Assembly (NCBI GenBank): GCA_003013855.2
Contig: ML058453.1
Coordinates: forward strand, 5,077,861-5,141,860
Length of the DNA stretch: 64,000 bases
Reading direction: 5' to 3'
DNA from: Liriodendron chinense
Lineage: Eukaryota > Streptophyta > Magnoliopsida > Magnoliales > Magnoliaceae
Shown one piece after another: positions 1 through 10,800 of this stretch; the stretch's first letter is position 1; every line of letters begins with the position of its first letter. A program made the position numbers and the translations under genes. The notes under the pieces were generated by a model. It did no database searches, had not been told where the DNA came from, and was given only the letters and a program-made list of their open reading frames with translations.

Positions 1-869
1 TAGGCTAAGAGACATTTGCCAGGAAGCCCGCCTGATAAACGGCCCGGATCATCAGCTAGTTGAGCCCCTCTAGATGGGCACGCTCCAAGATCTCGTAGAT
101 GGAAGATTCCAACCCTTTGATTAGTTGCCTATAAATATGCGGTCCAGAAACAAAATCGGCGTGTTGGTTTGGCAAGAATGCTCGGATCTGATGGTTAGGA
201 TCGTGAAATGGGGAAAAAATTTGGGACATTCACTGCCGAAAGCAGACATATTAGATCAAACCATGGCCCACATGTAGATCTGGGGTGTATCAACATGCCC
301 TTCCGATTTTGATGACAAATTACCGAAACGACCCCGCCTGCTTCACACTACTTATTTTCAAGGTCCGAAGCATCCCGGATCCTGTCAACACTCCCCCCTC
401 ATACTGATTGGGACGCGGATTGGGTACTATCCCCCACCTGCACCTAGCTAGAGACAGACTGTCAGGGGATCTATGAGGCCCACCCTAACTATGTTTCATG
501 CATGCTGTTGGTCGCAGTCAAAGTTTGGACAACGGTCGTGATGATAAGATCTTCACCGTTGGATAAAAGATTGCCTCTTATCTCCTAAAACAAGTAGATT
601 AAGTTGATATTTATGTTTTCCCTTCATGTAAGTGTACGTGACCTTATAAACAGCTTGGATGGCAAATAAACAAGTTTTCAACTGTAGGAGTTCACTACCT
701 CACTCCTTTCAGTACTGTGGTACACTTGAGCGTTCGGTATCTGGAATAATTGCGAGCATTTAATCGATCACGTTCATTATCCCATGTATTAATTACAAGA
801 GTAGGTCAAATCGGAATCGGATCACGCCCTGCCCCGCTTGGACAGAATCGGTCCAGGCAGGGCTTCTGT
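1..869. other. Intergenic region with a degenerate foldback repeat
   Basis: I see no coding signal here. From about 440 to 740 the sequence carries decayed pieces of the window's main foldback repeat ('aggcccaccctaac', 'gttgatatttatgttttcccttcatgt', 'ttggatggcaaataaac'). The first 400 bases look unique, with no motif I recognise. Confidence 0.5.
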
Positions 870-1310
870 AGGGCCCTCCGTGATGGATGGATTTTATCCA
901 CGCCGTTCATAATTCTTTTCAGAACATTTTAGTGTATGAGCCCAAAAATGAGGCAGTTCCAAGGCACAAGTGAACTACACAGTGGGGATTAAAAGCCCCA
1001 CCATTAAAAACTTCTTGGGGTACATAAAAGTTTTGGATCAAGCTGAGATTTCTTTTTTTTTTTTTTTTTTTTGTTTTTTTTGTTTTTCCCCCTTTATCCA
1101 TGTCCATGTTACCTTATGAACGGTTTAGATGCCAAATAAACAACACCCTAGCTAGTTTTCAACAGTGGGCGACATTATCAACACTGCTACCTGTGTTGTG
1201 GTCCATTGAGAGTCAGATCTGCCTCATTTTTGGGCTCATTACCTAAAATGATCTGGAAAAAGGGATGAACGGTGTGGATAAAACCTATACATCACAGTGG
1301 CCCCCACAGA
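870..1310. repeat. Foldback/MITE-like element, main family
   Basis: The left arm (gggccctccgtgatg...ttttatccacgccgt...atgagcccaaaaatgaggcag) is the imperfect inverted complement of the right arm (ctgcctcatttttgggctcat...ggtgtggataaaac...cacagtggccccc). The centre holds 'aaaagttttggatcaagctga' and 'ccaaataaac', plus a long interrupted T tract at 1050-1088. No coding potential. Classified only by similarity to the other copies in the window. Confidence 0.75.
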
Positions 1311-1587
1311 TCCCCTGCCCGGACCGATTTAGGCAGAGGCAGCTTCCGCCAAAATCAGGCTAATTGGAACATAAATTCTAGAATTTCTAGTTCAAGAATA
1401 GACGCTCAGGATTTAAACGAAGTTTTCAGTTCTGAAAAGCTGGTAGTATTTGGTATAAACGGATATCCAGCTATGAAAAGCCGGGTCCATCGGATATGCA
1501 GAGTGCAACGCAGCGGACCAACAGTCAGGATGGCAAAAAGCATCGAGAACCCGCGTACAGGGTGGAAAGTTGCGGCCACTAATCAGA

Positions 1588-2080
1588 ACGCGGATTAGCT
1601 GGACCCGGATCCAGCCAGGTGGTTAGAACCCTGACTGTGGGGCCCACCTCAATATATGCATTGTATATCTGCACCGTCCATCTGTTTTGCCAGCTTATTT
1701 TAGGTCACTGTCCAAAAAATGCAGCGGTAAAAATCCTAAGTGGGCCACACAATAAGGATTGAATTCCCACAGTTAAAAGCTTCCCAGGGCTATGGAAGTT
1801 TTGGATCATGTGTTTCCCTGCTGCAGTGTGACCTTATCAACAGATTGGATGGCAAATAAACATTACGGTGTACCCTACGAATTTTTTAATGGTGGGCGTT
1901 CAATGACCACTGTTTCCTGTGATGTGGTCCACCTGTGATTTGTACCTGCCTCATATTTTGGAAACTGACCTAAAATGATCTGGAAAAACGGATGGACGGC
2001 ACGGATATACAATGCATACATCGAACTGGGCCAGGATAGAACCCAAGTGGCTAGATCCAAATGGCAGCTAATCCGCGATC
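1588..2080. repeat. Foldback/MITE-like element with recognisable outer TIRs, in the PME upstream region
   Basis: The outer ends are inverted copies: 'cgcggattagctg' at the left and 'cagctaatccgcg' at the right, followed inward by 'ggatccagccaggtggttag' and its diverged complement. The body is the standard foldback with 'atggcaaataaacatta' near the centre. The right end lies about 250 bases upstream of the TATA box of the pectinesterase gene, so it is part of that gene's proximal upstream DNA. Confidence 0.75.
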
Positions 2081-2334
2081 CCTTGCTGCTGAAGAGAACA
2101 CCCTCTTCTCCTCCGTCTATCCTCCCATCCTCTTCCAATAAACCCATCCCATTCCCACCATCACCTCTCATTTCCAAATATCCCAGACTACCCTTATCTT
2201 TTTGGTCCAAACTCCCCAAATTAACCCCGTGAATCCCAATCCAAATCTCCACCATCAATTGGATGAAGGCAAATACTGCCAAAAAAACCCCACTCACGGG
2301 CCATTAAAATCCCCACAATGCAGAAGAGAAAGCC

Positions 2335-2341
2335 TATAAAA
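2335..2341 (+). promoter_or_regulatory. TATA box of the PME51-like gene
   Basis: TATAAAA lies 58-64 bases upstream of the ATG at 2399. It is preceded by a pyrimidine-rich stretch (about 2095-2215) and followed by a CT-rich leader. It lies downstream of the alternative in-frame ATG at 2318, so transcripts starting at the usual 25-35 bases after the box would begin near 2365-2375 and exclude that ATG. Confidence 0.65.
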
Positions 2342-2398
2342 CCCCTCTCCTCCCTTCTTCCGAAATTACCCTCCAAAAATCCTCTCTTCCTCCTCTCC

Positions 2399-3394
2399 AT
2401 GGCCTCTCTTCTCTCTCTCGCCTTCCTCTCTCTCTTCCTCCTCCTCACTCTCTCCTCCGCCACGCCTCACCATTTCCACAAGGACCCAAAACAGCTCCCG
2501 GACGCACGCCATTCCCGGAAAAACCCAAAACAGCTTCCGGTTTCCGTCTCGCCAGAAATCCAACAGGCATGCAAAGCCACCCGATTCCCGGAATCCTGCG
2601 AAACCGCTCTCTACCAAGCCGATCTCCCAAACCCATCAAAACCCATGGATATAATCCTCGCAGCTATCAAAATCTCCTCCCAAAACCTCAATACCGCCCA
2701 ATCCATGGCCAAAACCATCCTCGATTCCGCCTCCGGGAATCCCAACATGTCCAACGCCGCGCACAACTGCCTCGAGCTTCTGGGCTACTCCCAATACCGC
2801 CTCTCCCTCTCGTCAGCGTCCGGCATCCTGCCACGCAGGGCCAAGGACGCAAGGGCCTGGATGAGCGCTGCCGTCCTCTACCAGTACGACTGCTGGTCTG
2901 CTCTTAAGTACGTGAACACGACTCAGCGAGTCAACCAGACGATGGCGTTCCTGTACTCGCTGACTGAGTTGACCAGCAACGCCCTGAGCATGATCGTCTC
3001 CTACGATCTGTTCGGGGAAGACACTACTCTCTGGAAACCGCCCATGACCGAGAGATCCGGTTTCTGGGGGAGCAGCAACGGCGATGAGGTGGGTTCCGGT
3101 TTCAGGGGCGGTTTTCCGTCTGGTCTAACGGCGGACGTTACGGTCTGCAAGTCGGGGGAAGGTTGCTATCGTACAGTGCAGAGTGCGGTGGACGCGGTGC
3201 CGGATAACTTAAACGGTGGGCGCAGGTTTGTGATCTATATAAAGGAGGGTGTTTATGAGGAGATCGTCAGGGTTCCGTTAGTGAAGAGGAATGTGGTCTT
3301 TTTGGGAGATGGGATGGGTAAAACCGTCATTACTGGCAAGTTGAGTGCTGACATGGTCGGAGTTTCAACCTACAACACCGCTACCGTCGGTAGG

Positions 3395-3431
<37 letters not shown>

Positions 3432-5081
3432 TGGCAATTGGTTATCAATGTGGTGGCCCACCAGATCAACGGTATTGATCGGGTTTTGTGTTTGCCATGG
3501 TTGGTCCGAACTTGTTAGAAATTCTATGAAGGGCGGATCGTGTTACAAGCTCGTAAATGCACTTAATTGCTACGAAACCGATTAGCTATAGCACGTGCTA
3601 CTTTAGCATGCCGCGTGTCAACTGCACAGGACATCCAAGCCATGCAAAAGGTGTTCCCACCATGAATATCGGTTGGCATACGGAAATCAGGCAAGTCCAC
3701 TCAACAGGTGGGGCGGCACCGCCAAAATCAATGGACGGCCGACTTTCTCACTCCTGCAAATGAACGGAGGAGGATTGGCCTGATTTTCGAGGCGGGAATT
3801 TCAAGGCACGGCAGGCCTTTTGCTCAGGTTGGATGTTCCCATGTGCCCTGATGACGTCACTACATAGCATGCCGCTGGCTGCAGATGATCGGTTCTCATA
3901 AAATGACTAAAATGCACCGTAGTTAGCCTTTAGCTTTCAAATTAGGTGCCGCTGGAATTAGCAAAAGCGGGATCTCTCTTTCGAGGTCATTTTAGTCATT
4001 TTCAGTCGGAAGCTACAGGTGGAAAGGCCAGGGTCTTGGGGTTTTTATCTTCGCCCCTGCACATGAAATATTTTACATTATGACTGAGCGGTTGGTCATG
4101 TGCGAAGATGAAAAGCTCTCCCATGTGAAGGGTAACATGGTCATTAAAATATAGAAATATCTTAATGGCTGTATACTTATAATTCCCAACCGTTGGATGG
4201 GTGGACCTCCAAAAACAGTCGAGTGAGCCACTGTTCATGGATTCACATGGCCCCATTGATTCAACGGTCTGAAATGAAGAGTATTTTGATCCCTGCAAGG
4301 GGAGGTCCCATACCTGATTGTTTGTGACGTTGCAGTTTGTCAATGTCCCACTTTGACTAAAGCCTCATCTTTCCTTTTCCATGGTGCAGGAGTCAATGGT
4401 GATGGATTCATGGCGCGTGATCTGACGATCGTGAACTCAGCGGGCCCTGATGCCCACCAAGCCGTCGCATTCCGGTCCGACAGCGATCTTTCCATCGTGG
4501 AGAACTGCGAATTCTTGGGCCACCAAGACACGCTCTATGCCCACTCCCTCCGGCAATTCTACAGGTATTGCCGCATTGCCGGGACTGTCGATTTCATCTT
4601 TGGCAACTCAGCCACTGTCCTCCAGGAATGTCAGATCCTTGTCCAGCCCCGACAGCTCTCCCCTGAGAAAGGCGAGACCAACGCCGTGACTGCTCAAGGC
4701 CGCACGGACCCTGCGCAATCAACAGGCTTCGTTTTCCAGAACTGTGTGATCAATGGCACAGATGAGTACATGACATTGTACCTTAAGAATCCAAAGGCAC
4801 ACAAGAGTTACCTTGGGAGGCCATGGAAGGAGTACTCAAGGACAGTTTTCATTCATTGCAACTTAGGGTCTCTCATCAGGCCAGAAGGGTGGCTACCGTG
4901 GAACGGCAATTTCGCACTCTCCACATTGTTCTATGGCGAGTTTGAGAATTTGGGTCCCGGCGCAAACCCATCAGCCCGGGTGACGTGGAGCAATCAGATT
5001 CCGGCGGAGCATGTTTCGGTGTATTCATTGGAGAATTTCATTCAAGGAGATGAATGGCTACCATCAGCTCCTCCTCAGTAG
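2399..5081 (+). CDS. PME51: Pectinesterase with N-terminal PMEI domain, PME51-like (exons 2399-3389 and 4390-5081)
   Basis: Predicted 560-aa precursor that removes methyl esters from homogalacturonan in the cell wall. In order: hydrophobic signal peptide (about residues 1-21), a short basic/proline-rich stretch, PMEI pro-region (about 50-205, with Cys 58, 67, 124 and 165), a linker, and the PME catalytic domain (about 243-555). Family motifs are intact: GVYEE at 284-288, HQAVAFR with Gln354, GHQDTLY with Asp377, GTVDFIFG with Asp398, and YLGRPW with Arg474 and Trp476. The intron is 1,000 bases with donor G|GTAGGG at 3390 and acceptor GTGCAG|G at 4389. The junction is phase 1 and restores a Gly in the usual 'TATVG-V.GDGF' motif. 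I chose the ATG at 2399 because it has a good context (ccATGGc), starts a signal peptide directly and follows the TATA box. Domain order, length (PME51 is about 550 aa) and the C-terminal 'FIQGDEWLP' support the PME51 group. No break is visible. Confidence 0.95.
3396..3428. repeat. (CT)n microsatellite at the start of the PME intron
   Basis: About 16 CT units begin six bases after the GT donor. Such a pyrimidine tract so close to a donor is unusual. It keeps the reading frame open into the intron and gives a false extension of exon 1. Confidence 0.95.
3900..4002. repeat. Small inverted-repeat element in the PME intron
   Basis: A perfect 15-base inverted repeat (aaaatgactaaaatg at 3900-3914, cattttagtcatttt at 3988-4002) encloses about 73 unrelated bases. 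The size and AT-rich ends fit a short MITE or a solitary hairpin. No target-site duplication is clear. Confidence 0.5.
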
Positions 5082-6209
5082 AGCAAGGAAGATGAGAGAG
5101 GCCTTTTAATTTCATTTTGTCAGGCAACTTGAAACCTATAGAGTAGAGTAGTAGCCTTTGTCTACAATCAATCTTGTAAAGAAATGGCCCTAAATCAGTA
5201 TATTCATATTAACATGTCTTCCAAATATGTGTATTACATGATTTTTGGCCCCCCATTGTGTCTATGTTTTGTTGTATGTAGACATTGTAGGATAGGCCGA
5301 GATTTGATGGTCAGGATCTTTCCAATTTGGGAGAATGGTCCATCCATAACGGGGCTGTCAGGTCAATGGATTGGATAGACCAACCATGGACCCCACATGT
5401 AAACTCGGCCTCTATATGGAGGAAGCTATCATCCATCGATTGTACCTTGTTACGCTGGGAATTTACATGCGTGCCCGAGTGGGCTCGCATACGATCATGG
5501 TGGAGCCATGAGTAGGAGGGACGCACCACTTTGTTTTCGGTACATATGACTTGTATGCATGAACGTACTAGAAAAACAATGATCAGGCAATCCTAACCCT
5601 TAAAAAATGGCATACAAACTATACACATGACACGTGTTACAGAATAGTGGAGGCATGAAAAATCCTCTTTCTTCCGACCTTTGGATCTCACATCCAAAAT
5701 GCACTGTTATCTACCTTCTACAACCAGCTTCGATTGACCAAAAAACACTAAAAAATAAAAAGAAAGAAAGAAAGAAGAAAGATGAGCTGGTTTTTTCTCT
5801 TCCAGCCACTGCCTGAAGTGGAAGTCCTACTACATGATTTAGTGCAATTTCCACTCCATGTGACGTATGTGTGTAGGTGTCTCCCATACTTCCCTTTTAT
5901 TTATTTATTTATTAATTTTTGGCTAATTCTACATCCTTCCAATTGTAGCGAAACAAGTGTTTCATCCACCACCATTAATTTTGTCGGATTTTGCAAACAG
6001 TAGAAAAAGAGGGAGACACCCATGTTGATGCGGGACCCTCCATCTTCAAATATACACATGCCATGCTTTATTTTAGGTCGTCGAGGGACTTGCCTCTTGA
6101 CATTGTTTACAGGTCATCCATTTTCTAACGATATCCTAAGCAGTACTTCCACATCATTTCAATTGTCCACTACTCCAAAAACGAAAAAAAGAAGAAGAAG
6201 AAAAGAAAA

Positions 6210-6450
6210 GCTGTAATGGTGGCGGTGGCAACTGTTACATGTCGGGGTTGTAACGGCCATTACAAAAAAATGACCTGTAACGGCCCTGTAATGGTCCATT
6301 ATGGAGCCGATATAGGTTTTTCAGACTTTTTTTTTTTTTAATTAAGAAAAGAGAGACCGTAATAGCTATTATAGCCTGTATCCGTTAGGTAACAGTGGTG
6401 GCTATTACGGCTACTGTTACTGTTATGGAATACCTTACTCCATATTCAAT
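6210..6450. repeat. Inverted-repeat element rich in 'gtaacggccattac' motifs
   Basis: The left part carries 'ctgtaatggtggcggtggcaactgttac', 'gtaacggccattac' and 'gtaacggccctgtaatgg'. The right part carries 'accgtaatagctattat' and 'gtggctattacggctactgttactgttatgg'. The arms complement each other around a T-rich centre. This layout occurs in non-autonomous plant DNA transposons; the superfamily cannot be assigned from the sequence. Confidence 0.5.
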
Positions 6451-7793
6451 GTCAAATACCCTTTTTGAATGGTTATGTTTATTTGAATTGGTTTAGGCGA
6501 GCTGAAGAGAGAAAAACTGGCATGTGCCCGTGTTGTGATAGAATAATGGTTGGGTCTTAGAATTTAGATTGGGGTAGGATTCTTCTAATGATTTTTAGTT
6601 AGGGTTTGGATGGGTTGCAAGTGTCTAACTCAAGTTTTGAATCTCTCTTATAAAGAGGTGAGCTTTTTAACATGGGTTGGGTTGCATTGTGAAGAAAAGC
6701 TTTTCAAACAGTCAAGATAGCATGCCCCTATACAAGTATAGTCAAACGCAAACATGCTAAATATGCCAGTTCAGCATGACAGAGAGATGGGATGCGCATA
6801 GGAAGAGGGCAGGATGGTTTATACACTGAGTTTTGGTAGTAGTTGATACACATGATCATGATCCTGTGTCCACAAAAATCTGAAAAACTTGGAAAGGAGG
6901 CTTAACAGAAACATCAATATGTAATCAAATACACGAACTTAGTATCGGTGCAACTAAAATAGGATCGCCTGAGTAAGAATGCCAAAGCCAAACCATGAAA
7001 TATAGTTAGGTCATGTTCAGGCATGTATTCACATGGCTCAGTCCCCTTGATTTGCAGAAACCATTCCCAGGTCTATAGCTGCACAAAACATGAAGCTAAG
7101 CTTGGGCAGGAATCATCAATTCAACATGTTAGCAAGTATAAATAGCTTAAGAAGAGTGGGAACACATGTCGAACTGCAATTGAAAGCAAAAGCGGCACCT
7201 ACTTAAGTCAGGTCAATACTGATTGGGGAGAAAAAACCAACACGCCCACAGAGGGAAAGGAGAATATCTTTATGGCCTTTGGCTTTACTAGAAGACATCT
7301 GGTCATTATGGAAAGAGGGGGGACTTTTTGTAACTAGGTAGAATCGGGACGAGTGTTTTCAAATAGAAGGGAAGGCGCTTTGTTGGGTTGTAGGCTCTGG
7401 GCGGGAAGATTTCTTGTCATCCGTCCCTTTTTCTGATTTTCCTTTTTTTGGCATTTTAATAAAATCAGTCATCTTTCAAAAAAGGAAAAATAGATAAATA
7501 AATAAATTCACACGATGATTTGGTGAATGTCCAAACAGTACGCATTAAGCTTGAAGAGGGAGAAGAAGGAAACTTCACAATGAAATAAAGGACAGATGTG
7601 CCCCTGCAACATGTAAAGCAAGACTTATGCAAGAAGAATATCGACAAAAGAATCAATGATACCAATTTAAAGTAGCAGATGAATCATCATGGATACAGCA
7701 TCCATTTTGTGGTATCAAGGTATCATTAATTGAAACTCAAAGGCGTACCTAATTCCATTCGGTACCCATCTATAAAAAAAAAAAAGATGCATA

Positions 7794-7798
<5 letters not shown>

Positions 7799-7839
<41 letters not shown>
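7799..7839. repeat. (GA)n microsatellite just after the GUX stop codon
   Basis: About 20 GA units. Read on the gene's strand this is a (CT)n tract starting eight bases after the TAA stop, so it should lie in the 3' UTR of the GUX mRNA. Confidence 0.95.
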
Positions 7840-7841
<2 letters not shown>

Positions 7842-7846
7842 ACAAA

Positions 7847-10800
7847 TTACAAACTAGAGAGAGATGCAGTCGTCACCTGGGGAGCTGCAGGAACAGTGCC
7901 ATTGTCTGTCCAATTCGTCTCTCCCCAATGCCACAACATGCTTTCCCAGAAGCAGAATTCCTCGAAGCAAGTATTCAGACGCGGGTCCGTTATATTCCTC
8001 CTCCAATGCCCGTCCGTGTAGTTCCCCTTCTCAGCCTGCCTCCGGTCCCACTCCAAAGCCGCTTTCTGCTTTGACCGCAGGAGGCAGAACTTCTGCAGAT
8101 TTTCCGGCATTGTGTCGTGCACTTTCCACCACCTTGCATGCGCAACATCACTTGCAAACTCCTGCAATATATCCACATTCCAATTGCAGTCGTAGTCCCG
8201 GAAACATATCCAAGGCTTATTACCCAGATAGTGAAGGACGTAAAGGATGGGTGGTTCTGCTCCAAACAGACGGGTCTTCAGCACTTTCTTCTCCTCCTCG
8301 TCGCCTATCCAAAAATGCTTCAAAAAGTTCATGTGTCTTGGAATTCGATGCCACCACGTGAAGATCTCGTTCAAATACCCCTGATCACCTCCATTATAAG
8401 ATTCTATCTCGTTGATGTGATCCATCAACAGTTGAAATGTACAGTTCGAGGGCTCGATTACCATCACACCTGAGTTGAAGAGCGTGGCATTGTTGCCGGT
8501 GGCCGTTATCTCTGGCATCCCAAATAGGAAGTCAATGTTCCTCAAGATAAGCAGATCCGCATCAATGAATATTATCTTGTCGTAGTCAGTCAGCTGCCAC
8601 AACCGGAACTTGCTGTAGTTCCATTCGTTGTACGCATCCCGCTCTGCCTTTGGGTTTCGGATCCTTTGGATCGTCCGAATTTTCCACCCAGCGGCTTTGA
8701 GGCCCCCTCTATGATACTCGCTGATTGTCTCATCAACAAGTATGACAAGGTCCCTTGTAGAGCCTGCTAAGCGGATGCTCTGGGCTGCGGCGATTGCGCC
8801 GCAGACGTATACGTGTGCTGAATGGAGTATTGTCGCGTAGGCCTCCCGATGTGCAGTTCCTGAGTAGGACCTCTCTGTTCATGGAAATAATAATAATTAA
8901 TAATAAACACTCGAAATTCCTAAACAAGAACCAATTGAACTGTGGCTTTGAAAACAAGAAGAGTTACGTCACAGAAATCATAATTTGTTCAGCCAGCAAT
9001 CAAAATTGGTTACAAAAATTATTTTAAAAAATAGAACTGATAATGCTATGGTTTTCTAGGTATTAGCTACTGATGAATCGTATCAGTTTTCTAGCAAATG
9101 TAATTACCAGAGATCATTTCAAGATTTGAAAAGTGGTTAGATTATCAAGTTGGATAGCATCCTATTTTCTTATGTGGTGCATTTATGAACTTGCCAGCAT
9201 TTACTGACATGCAGGGAGATCCAAATCCTCTCTATTAACGGATGCTCGATTGAAAGAAGGAACTTTCCTTTTTTGCATGCTTGAATTTCCCATGCTATGA
9301 ATCCAGTGGTCCGATCTACAAGGGGATGGGACATACCTGGGGTAGCAACTGGGCAAGTTAGGGAGGGCCAAAGTATGTTCACGTCCACTCACAAGCAAAT
9401 GACCTGAGTCGAGGCCCATGAGCTATGGAATCAGACTTGGGCTGGGCCCACTAGCCAAGTACTCACCCACCAACATTAAGTGAGTCATACATGGCCCTTA
9501 GGCAGATGCAAGCCCACATCGGGGCCAACTAGTTACTAGGCCTAAACTTTAGGCCCAGGTCCAAACCATGGGCCTTGAGGCTTAGCCCAAACCTGGCGTG
9601 AAGCTAGATGGACTCGGGCTCGCTGGACAAACCAAGCCCAGCACAGCCCAGCTCAACCCTAGACATGCACTAACATATCCCTTGTCAAATTATCCCATCC
9701 ATCCAATGAAACTTGCTGGAAAGGTACAGGACCTCAGTCAAATTGTTAAGATCATTTAATGGGGGAGACATTTGGGGCAACTTCCCAACCACCACAGGGC
9801 CCACCATATGAATTATGAAGTTCGGTCCACATAAATTTATCAGGCCTAGCAAATGTTAGACTGAAACTGTATATATTCCCTTACAGCATATTTGGACATG
9901 GAATCCAAGGGAAAAGAAAGGAAAAAATAATAATGATTCAATGGTGATTTCCATGAGCACTATTAAAAGATAGATTCCATTTTTGAGTTCTTGTTTGGAT
10001 AGCAACTGGAGATCTCATAGTACTCTCACAAAAGTCACCTACTTTCCCGTGCCAAGAATTCAATTTGTGAAAAAGTATAATGATTACTTTGTGGAATCCA
10101 TCTTTTCCTTTGCCATCAAAACAGCACAAATTGTCACATCAACAAAAAACCCTTTTCCTTTTCCATTGTTTGGCATGGACTCCATGGTATCCAAACATGA
10201 CCTTAACAAAAAGCGCAGAACTAGAGTGCCACACAAGAAAAAGAATACTAGACAACTGACCTTTGGCCTTTAGTGGGATTGCAAGCTCGCAAGATCCAAC
10301 TGGAAGCCGAAGCTTTTCCCTCAATGTTCTCAGGTTGGGCTTGTACATCCATGTATTTTCTTCACGGACAACGAGTTCCTTGCACGTGAAGAGGTTCGGA
10401 ATAGGGAAACAATCGGTAACAAAGATGACATGCACTGGGTGATTTCCCTTCGCAGAAGCAGCAAGCTTTGCAGCTGCAAGCTGCAGATGTAACCGAGCAA
10501 CGTCTCTTGACCAATTTACTGACCACTGGCGACAGGGAAGTTTGACAGCTATAAGATCAAGCTGCGAATTTTTCACTACCTCAGGCTCGGGTAGAGATGG
10601 GCAAATGGGCACCTCAGATTCTTCTTCCTCATCAATCCATTCCGGGTATAGATCCTCCCAAGTAATATTATTCCTAGCATACTCCAGGTGAAGGATGACA
10701 CAGTGGCTACCTGGTACAAGCTGCTGCCAGTGGTTGATCTCACTACCATTGAAATTTAATAAGCCGATTTCCAGCTGTCCATTTTTATTGGCAGCAAGTC

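Larger units (their letters stand above)
5082..7846. other. Convergent intergenic region between PME and GUX
   Basis: This holds the PME 3' UTR (probably ending near 5200-5280) and the GUX 3' UTR near its right end. Between them I see no gene. Contents: AT-rich sequence, short A/T homopolymers, a 'taacggccattac' repeat near 6210-6450, and unrecognised sequence at 6450-7700. Confidence 0.6.

Noticed and set aside
1875..2297. 140-codon minus-strand open frame
   Set aside because: It overlaps a foldback arm and the PME promoter, with no family resemblance.
2318..2398. Upstream ATG at 2318 as the PME start
   Set aside because: It lies upstream of the TATA box, adds a basic stretch before the signal peptide and has a weaker context than the ATG at 2399.
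10139..10260. Extension of GUX exon 3 beyond 10261
   Set aside because: A GT donor (aaag|gtcagt) at 10260 joins in phase with the next exon, and the family motif continues in that exon, not in the read-through.
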